DNA from: Cyanophora paradoxa
Lineage: Eukaryota > Glaucocystophyceae > Cyanophorales > Cyanophoraceae
DNA length: 64,000 nt
NCBI GenBank assembly: GCA_004431415.1
Contig: QPMI01000075.1
Location: 54,642-118,641 of the forward strand
Direction of reading: 5' to 3'
Part shown: piece after piece, positions 59,901 to 64,000 of the stretch
Layout of the letters: each line of letters begins with the position of its first letter
How positions within the stretch are numbered: position 1 is the first letter of the stretch
Made by a program: the position numbers and the translations under genes
The notes under the pieces: generated by a model
What the model was told of the DNA's origin: nothing
The model's database searches: none
What the model saw: the letters and a program-made list of their open reading frames with translations, nothing else

Positions 59901-60755
59901 CCTCTACTCCTACAAGCTCGGCGGCATCTGGCAGACCTACATCCGCGGCATCGCCCCCAAGGCCCCGCTCTCCCTCGGCGAGAGCCAGCCGGCGCTGGAG
60001 GCGATCGCGATCCCCGTCGCCCAGTTAAAGGACCCGGTGGACGACGTCGGGCCCTTCCTCGTCAAGCCCCACACCAAGGGCAAGGGCAAGCGCACCCGCA
60101 ACTCGGCGCCGGCCTTCCTCCCGCCCCAGCCCCCCGCCACGGCCCCCCAGCAGCGCCCCGGCCAGCAGCGCATCGACGAGATGCTGCCGCGCCAGGTCCG
60201 GCCCCGCGTACCCCCCGCCTTCCCTGTACCCCCCCTCCCCTCGCCCCCCTCCTGATCCAAGGGCAGGGTACCCCGGCGAACGGCGGCGCGGGCCCGAGCG
60301 GCCACGGGAGCTCGGCCTCCCCCGTGAGCGCCGACGGCCCCAGCCCCGTCCCCGGCCCCGGCGCCGTCCTCTCCGCGATCCAGGGCTTCGGGGCCCAGCA
60401 GGAGGCGGAGCGCCGGGCGGCGGCGGTGCGGCAGGAGCAGGAGCGGGAGCAGCGGCGCGTCGGCCTCTGGCACCAGCGCCAGGGGCAGGTCCTCGCGGAG
60501 CGGCTGGACCTGGAGACGGGCGTCCGGACGGGGCAGGTCTCGGGCACCGATGCCGTGGCGCGCTGGCGGGCGATCGAGGCCGCGACCGTGGCGCTGGCGG
60601 AGCAGCTCGGCTACAGCTACCGGCGCGTCGCCGTCCCGCACTCGTACGGGCGGCGGGCGGCGCGGGAGGCCTCGCGGGCGGATATCGACGCGGCGGAGGA
60701 GGTGGCGGCGGCGACGGAGGCCCACGCCCAGACCTTCCGCCACCTCCACCACTAG
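56927..60755 (+). CDS. Superfamily 3 helicase protein (frame interrupted)
   Basis: SF3 helicases drive replication fork unwinding in small and large DNA viruses and are rare elsewhere. Order: acidic, Ala/Glu-rich and Pro-rich N-terminus (56927-57900); a conserved-looking block from about 58270 (PPTFYVELPNLFVYDKVSAN, PGSFEFTFSKEVLSGRTRTF, AGYMNTCYIQGRLPAGIEEA, YAFNLVGPWNFC); Walker A KGQSGTG-KS split by the intron 59046-59100; an acidic Walker-B region (EEAICMVMAEGL, about 59205-59240); motif C RKVLVIVCNSFP ending in the diagnostic Asn (about 59346-59378); then RMLEFFARVVLIPLDHKPAK (from about 59449) and helical C-terminal domains to TAG at 60755. Introns at 58138-58269, 58582-58638, 59046-59100, 59382-59436 and about 60197-60268. 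Frame changes near 57472, 58537 and 58998 each require one extra base. Description only; no repaired frame is given. Confidence 0.7.
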
Positions 60756-60808
60756 AGCGGCCGCGGGCTAGGTATTTTTTCTCAACCCTCCCTCAATTCG
60801 GTCCCGCG

Positions 60809-61000
60809 ATGGCCCTCGCTGACTCGTATCCTGCCCATTATAGCCTTGGAGCCCTCGCCGCGACCCTCACCTGGCTCCTCGGCGGCACCCCCACCGCCTC
60901 GGCGGTCATCGGCGTGGGCTTCGGCTACGCCGCCAAGACCCTCTACGCCCCCGGCTCCGTCTCGATGGCGACGGCCGGCATGCGCCCCGCCGGGCGCTAA
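60809..61000 (+). CDS. Small hydrophobic element protein
   Basis: 63 residues, intronless: LGALAATLTWLLGGTPTASA followed by VIGVGFGYAAKTL forms one or two membrane-seeking stretches, with a short polar tail (MRPAGR). It starts 54 bp after the helicase stop, preceded by TAGGTATTTTTTC, a possible initiator or TATA-like element. Likely a structural or membrane-associated component; no homologue was recognised. Confidence 0.45.
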   Translation: MALADSYPAHYSLGALAATLTWLLGGTPTASAVIGVGFGYAAKTLYAPGSVSMATAGMRPAGR

Positions 61001-61113
61001 CTTTTCCCTTTTCAAAGTTTTCCAACGTTCATTCCCCCTTTCCCTTTTCCAAGTTGCTCAAGTCCGTCGACGTTCCCTTTTAAATTTTCTTCATTCACGT
61101 TACACGTCTGAAC
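61001..61113 (+). promoter_or_regulatory. Promoter-like gap with repeated TTCCCTTTTC words
   Basis: A T/C-rich interval with CTTTTCCCTTTTCAAAGTTT, then CCCTTTCCCTTTTCCAAGTT, then GACGTTCCCTTTTAAATTTT before the ATG at 61114. The repeated CCCTTTT plus A-rich word and the drop in GC suggest regulatory DNA. Confidence 0.4.
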
Positions 61114-61611
61114 ATGCCGAACGCCGTAGAGAAGCTGTTGTGTACAGTGTTCAAATCGGACTCGCGCTGCAGCAAGATCGGCGAGGCTGCCAAGGGCGGG
61201 GGCGGGGCGAAGGCCGGCGGCGGGGCGGAGGGGCCTAAGATAAGGGGCGCGGACCCGGCGCCGCCGGCGCTGAAGTCGATTAAGGCTGCGGGCAAGGGCC
61301 GCGGCGTCGGGCCCCTGCCCCTCGTAGCGATCGCCCCCGGCCAGAGGGAGGCGGCACACGCGGCGACGGCGGCGCTGGCCTCGCAGCAGCAGAGGGAGGG
61401 GGCGCCGCGCCTGAGCGCCGGCCTCTGGTCGCAGCCTGCGCCCGCGCGCGAGTACGGCGTCAGCGCCTTCTTCGACGGCGCGAACGAGCTTAGCCGCCAG
61501 GAGATCTGGGCCTGGGAGGCGCGGCGCGCGGTCGACGGGCACCTGCCGCTGCTCGTGGCGCTCGGCGGCTCGCTCCTGATGGTCTGGTACCTGCGCGGCC
61601 TCGCGATTTAG
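61114..61611 (+). CDS. Element protein with C-terminal membrane anchor
   Basis: 165 residues, intronless. The N-terminus VEKLLCTVFKSDSRCSKIGE is followed by a Gly/Ala/Lys linker, then YGVSAFFDGANELSRQEIWA and a single C-terminal TM (LPLLVALGGSLLMVWYLRGL) with only three residues after it. This is tail-anchored topology. It lies in a run of four small + strand genes with 26, 12 and 16 bp gaps downstream. No family was recognised. Confidence 0.5.
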   Translation: MPNAVEKLLCTVFKSDSRCSKIGEAAKGGGGAKAGGGAEGPKIRGADPAPPALKSIKAAGKGRGVGPLPLVAIAPGQREAAHAATAALASQQQREGAPRLSAGLWSQPAPAREYGVSAFFDGANELSRQEIWAWEARRAVDGHLPLLVALGGSLLMVWYLRGLAI

Positions 61612-61637
61612 ATAGATTTTCGGAGTCTAGGGCAAAG

Positions 61638-62039
61638 ATGGGCTGGGTAGACGGCCTCCTCACCAAGGTCTTCGGCCCGAAGAGCGCGCAGCCGCCGCCG
61701 AGCTTCAACCTGGCCGCGGCGATCAGCACGACGATCGAGCGCAAGAACAACGAGCTCATCCTCAAGAACGACGGCAAGCTTCCCTGGGCCGACGTGGCCG
61801 CGGGCGCGCTGGGCAGCACGTTGACGGGAATTGATCGGACGGGCGCCGCGGGCGTGAAGGTCGGGCAGGCGGTTGCGGCCGTGCCGGAGCTTGCGATGAA
61901 GGGCTGGCACTACGCCAAGATCGCCGCCGGCGTCGCCGCGGTGCTCCTTGCGATCTGGCTCGCGTGGCAGCTGCGCGGCGCCTACCAGGGCGCGCGGCTT
62001 CAGAGCGCGCAGCTCGACTATTTTCTAAAGGCTAGGTAA
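61638..62039 (+). CDS. Element protein with C-terminal membrane segment
   Basis: 133 residues, intronless. It starts MGWVDGLLTKVFGPKSAQPP and contains ERKNNELILKNDGKLPWADV, a Gly/Ala-rich helix (GVKVGQAVAAVPELAMKGWH) and a TM (AKIAAGVAAVLLAIWLAWQL), followed by a positively charged tail. The MGxxDGLL-VFG start could be N-myristoylated. Unrecognised; probably a virion or membrane component. Confidence 0.5.
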   Translation: MGWVDGLLTKVFGPKSAQPPPSFNLAAAISTTIERKNNELILKNDGKLPWADVAAGALGSTLTGIDRTGAAGVKVGQAVAAVPELAMKGWHYAKIAAGVAAVLLAIWLAWQLRGAYQGARLQSAQLDYFLKAR

Positions 62040-62051
62040 AGCGGGCGAACC

Positions 62052-62429
62052 ATGCCCCGCGGCGGCTCTTCCCCCCGTGTCTCCTTCGCTGAGGAGAACG
62101 CAGCGGACGCTACCCCCCTGGAGCCCGGCGTCAAGCTGGAGCGCGCGAACGCAGTCTCCACCAAGAAGGCCAAGCGCGCGCTGATGCTAGCGGAGGAGAG
62201 CCCAAAGGTGCAGCAGGAGAGTCAGATCATCGCATTCAACAAGCGCAAGACGTACAAGGCGATACGCGAGGGCCAGCTGCTGCCCACGGACGCGGTTCCC
62301 GGCCTGCCGGACACTACGGCCGGCGAGCTCCTAGTGCGCAACCTGCGCCTGCAGTACGTCTCCCGCCTCCGCCGCTCCAAGGCCAAGAAGGCGCGCCTGG
62401 ACTCGGGCGATAGCAGCGCTAGCTCGTAG
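62052..62429 (+). CDS. Basic soluble element protein
   Basis: 125 residues, intronless, 12 bp after the preceding stop. Lys/Arg-rich throughout (STKKAKRALMLAEESPKVQQ, IIAFNKRKTYKAIREGQLLP, LQYVSRLRRSKAKKARL), with a Ser-rich end (SGDSSASS). The charge suggests nucleic-acid binding, but no motif was recognised. Confidence 0.45.
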   Translation: MPRGGSSPRVSFAEENAADATPLEPGVKLERANAVSTKKAKRALMLAEESPKVQQESQIIAFNKRKTYKAIREGQLLPTDAVPGLPDTTAGELLVRNLRLQYVSRLRRSKAKKARLDSGDSSASS

Positions 62430-62445
62430 GGCTTTGTACTCAATA

Positions 62446-62730
62446 CTACCAGTTCCTGTTCCTATCCCAGAGCACGACTCGGGTAAAGGGCACGGTCATA
62501 GCGAACATGAACTCGGCAAACTTGGAAAAGTTCATGAGGGTCCCCAGGCGCGGGTCCTCCCAGTAGATCGCTTCGCGCAGGGCCTCGTAGATGCGCATGA
62601 GGGAGCGCTCGTTCTCGGTCGCGAAGGCGTCGGAGGGCTCGTCCGGGTCCGGATCCGAGAGCTCCGAGTACTCGTCCGAGCTGCCCGCGCTCTCGACGCC
62701 TGCGGCCGGGTCGGGCGAGGGGTCAGCCAT
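62446..62730 (-). CDS. Acidic small element protein
   Basis: 94 residues, intronless, convergent with the preceding gene. It has an acidic N-terminal half (SSDEYSELSDPDPDEPSDAF) and an amphipathic C-terminal half (LMRIYEALREAIYWEDPRLG, NFSKFAEFMFAMTVPFTRVV). Unrecognised. Confidence 0.45.
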   Translation of the reverse strand: MADPSPDPAAGVESAGSSDEYSELSDPDPDEPSDAFATENERSLMRIYEALREAIYWEDPRLGTLMNFSKFAEFMFAMTVPFTRVVLWDRNRNW

Positions 62731-62757
62731 TCTTAAAGCTAGGGCTAGAAAATCGGA

Positions 62758-63096
62758 CTAGCGCCGGTACTCCATCGAGTCGCCGCGCCAGTACTTGTTG
62801 CCGGAGGCGAGCAGCTTCATCGGCTCGCCCGTCGAATCGTGCGTCCAGGCCTCGCCCGTCCAGACGGCCGTGCCGCCGTCCTCTAGCTTGAGGCGGTGGC
62901 CCGCCTCGAGCCGATCGCCGTTGAGCATGCGGCCGGCCATGAGCGCCAGGTCCCACTCGGTGAGGCCGCGCTGCTCTTCGGGGGTGAGGCCGCGCTCGAC
63001 GCGCTCGGGCTGGCGCGCCTCGCGCTCCATGCGGCTGAGGCCCACTAGGAAGAAGATCGGCAGCGCAAAGGCCATGAGATCTAGCAGGGCCTCCAT
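62758..63096 (-). CDS. Element protein with N-terminal membrane segment
   Basis: 112 residues, intronless. It starts MEALLDLMAFALPIFFLVGL (single N-terminal TM), then a charged region (EREARQPERVERGLTPEEQR) and a compact C-terminal domain (LEAGHRLKLEDGGTAVWTGE, then AWTHDSTGEPMKLL). Co-oriented with the genes on both sides, with gaps of 27 and 11 bp. Unrecognised. Confidence 0.5.
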   Translation of the reverse strand: MEALLDLMAFALPIFFLVGLSRMEREARQPERVERGLTPEEQRGLTEWDLALMAGRMLNGDRLEAGHRLKLEDGGTAVWTGEAWTHDSTGEPMKLLASGNKYWRGDSMEYRR

Positions 63097-63107
63097 TGAG
63101 AAGGGAC

Positions 63108-63398
63108 TTAGAAAAGGTTCCGGGCCAGGCCCGAGAGCTGCGGGCCCAGGCGCCGGGCGGCGTAGTAGAGCGCGGCGGCCGCGGCGGCCAGGATCAGGAG
63201 GCGAGGCGGGCCGCGCGCGGGCTCCTCCAAGGTCAAGTCCACGGTCTCGGGCTCGCGCGCCGACGTTGCCAGGATCTCGGGCTCGGAGCTGAGGGACTTG
63301 GGCCCGCGGCGGCGGCGCTGCTTGGGAGCGGAGGCGGCGGCCACAGAGAGAAGGTCCTCGGGCTCCTGCTTGATACCTGCACAGTCAGCAAAGTCCAT
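63108..63398 (-). CDS. Element protein with C-terminal membrane segment
   Basis: 96 residues from the Met at 63398 (MDFADCAGIKQEPEDLL). The frame is open back to 63533, but the upstream part looks like non-coding sequence. It has a basic cluster KQRRRRGPKSL, an acidic middle (EPETVDLTLEEPARGP) and a TM near the end (RLLILAAAAAALYYAARRL). The IKQEPE and VDLTLEE strings resemble SUMO-related motifs (PsiKxE and a SUMO-interacting V-D-L-T), an inference only. Confidence 0.45.
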   Translation of the reverse strand: MDFADCAGIKQEPEDLLSVAAASAPKQRRRRGPKSLSSEPEILATSAREPETVDLTLEEPARGPPRLLILAAAAAALYYAARRLGPQLSGLARNLF

Positions 63399-63568
63399 GC
63401 TTGCTGGGTACCTTGGAAAATTGTGATAGCTCACGTGAGCGCTCAGCTGAAGAGGGGGGGAGAAGTGACGCGGACGCGTCCCAAACCCGTCACCGTCACA
63501 GCGCAAGAGACTTGGACTCGGGGTCCCGGCCAAATTCTCGCCGGCAAAAAATCTAGGGGTACGGCCAA
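63399..63568. promoter_or_regulatory. Divergent promoter region
   Basis: 170 bp between opposing starts. It contains GGGTACC at about 63406 and AGGGGTACGG at 63556-63565, just upstream of the ATG at 63569. The repeated GGGGTAC word matches the element's palindrome array. Confidence 0.35.
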
Positions 63569-64000
63569 ATGACTGCTATCCCAGCAGAGAGGGAGTTCCT
63601 GTCCAACGCTATGAGAAGGGCAGAGGAGCTGGAAGTGCAGAAGGCCATGCGCCTAGCGCTCAGCGGCTCGCTGGAGAACCAAGGCAGGAGGCTGGCATTA
63701 GAAGAGGCAAAGGCGCGGGGCGCTAGCGCAGACGAGCTAAGCCAGTTCGACTGGGGCCCGCAGCGCTTAAGGCCCGGAGGCCAGGCCGGCCAGGTCTTCC
63801 CGGCGCCGCCGGCGCGCTCGCCTAACGATGTGTTGAACCTGCAGTTCAACTACCAGACAATGCTGAGCACGATAGAGGAAGCGGGCTGGCAGCTTCCCGA
63901 CGCCGTGCGCGAGCGCATCGCTTACTACGTCTTTGGAGAGGGAGAAGAGCAGCTGTGGAAGCTCACAAGGGGCGTGTTCGCGGGGCTGTTCGGCGAACCG
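63569..64000 (+). CDS. Unrecognised element protein (3' end outside window)
   Basis: An open frame of 144 codons running off the right edge. It starts MTAIPAEREFLSNAMRRAEE, has a helical LEVQKAMRLALSGSLENQGR segment, then LNLQFNYQTMLSTIEEAGWQ and AVRERIAYYVFGEGEEQLWK. Intronless, with the same compact style as the preceding small genes. No family was recognised from the visible part. Confidence 0.5.
   Translation, partial: MTAIPAEREFLSNAMRRAEELEVQKAMRLALSGSLENQGRRLALEEAKARGASADELSQFDWGPQRLRPGGQAGQVFPAPPARSPNDVLNLQFNYQTMLSTIEEAGWQLPDAVRERIAYYVFGEGEEQLWKLTRGVFAGLFGEP

Overview
This window reads as nuclear DNA of a unicellular eukaryote, not a bacterium. Coding stretches are about 65-75% GC. 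Nearly every gene is cut into short exons by introns of about 50-100 bases, with donors beginning GTGCGCC, GTACCCC or (non-canonically) GCGCGCC and acceptors ending CGCAG. The gene set is eukaryotic: meiotic MSH4, an F-box protein, an MFSD12-like transporter, WD40 repeats and TIR/SAM/LRR domains. A GC-rich haptophyte alga (Emiliania/Chrysochromulina type) fits best. That is an inference from composition, intron style and gene content; other algal groups are not excluded.

Host part, 1-48 kb. In order: an LRR-SAM-TIR protein (+, truncated at the left edge); an F-box protein (-); an MFSD12-like transporter (+); an Ala/Glu-rich coiled-coil protein (+); glycerol kinase (-) with repeated copies of its own last exon; an inverted truncated copy of the MSH4 5' end (+); a gene-poor palindrome-rich tract; a long AT-richer multi-exon membrane-protein gene (+); a chimeric pseudogene of MSH4 and PhyH-gene fragments (+); intact MSH4 (-); a zinc alcohol dehydrogenase of the CAD family (-); a WD40 protein (-); an organelle-type ribosomal protein uL29 (+); a phytanoyl-CoA dioxygenase-family protein (-); and a ketopantoate-reductase-like protein (+). 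The AT-richer membrane gene lies between two nearly identical 46-bp hairpin-containing direct repeats (19105 and 30503).

Virus-like part, 48.5 kb to the right edge. Gene style changes. First comes a compact intronless block: a possible GNAT-fold protein, an unknown protein, a YqaJ-type recombinase nuclease and a 59-residue ORF. Then follows about 1.4 kb of non-coding DNA packed with inverted repeats. Next are two divergent intron-containing genes, one carrying a superfamily 3 helicase domain, and then a row of small intronless genes, several with single membrane segments. An SF3 helicase, a YqaJ nuclease, an origin-like tract and small membrane proteins together suggest an integrated DNA virus or virus-like mobile element. 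Its right end, and any capsid gene, would lie outside the window. No capsid, packaging ATPase, integrase or polymerase was recognised, so its affiliation is open.

The helicase reading frame is interrupted by four apparent shifts, all of the one-base-missing class and mostly at C- or G-rich runs. A similar one occurs in the LRR-SAM-TIR gene. This pattern fits consensus errors in GC homopolymers at least as well as gene decay. Exon boundaries were read by eye from splice motifs and protein continuity and should be treated as approximate unless stated.
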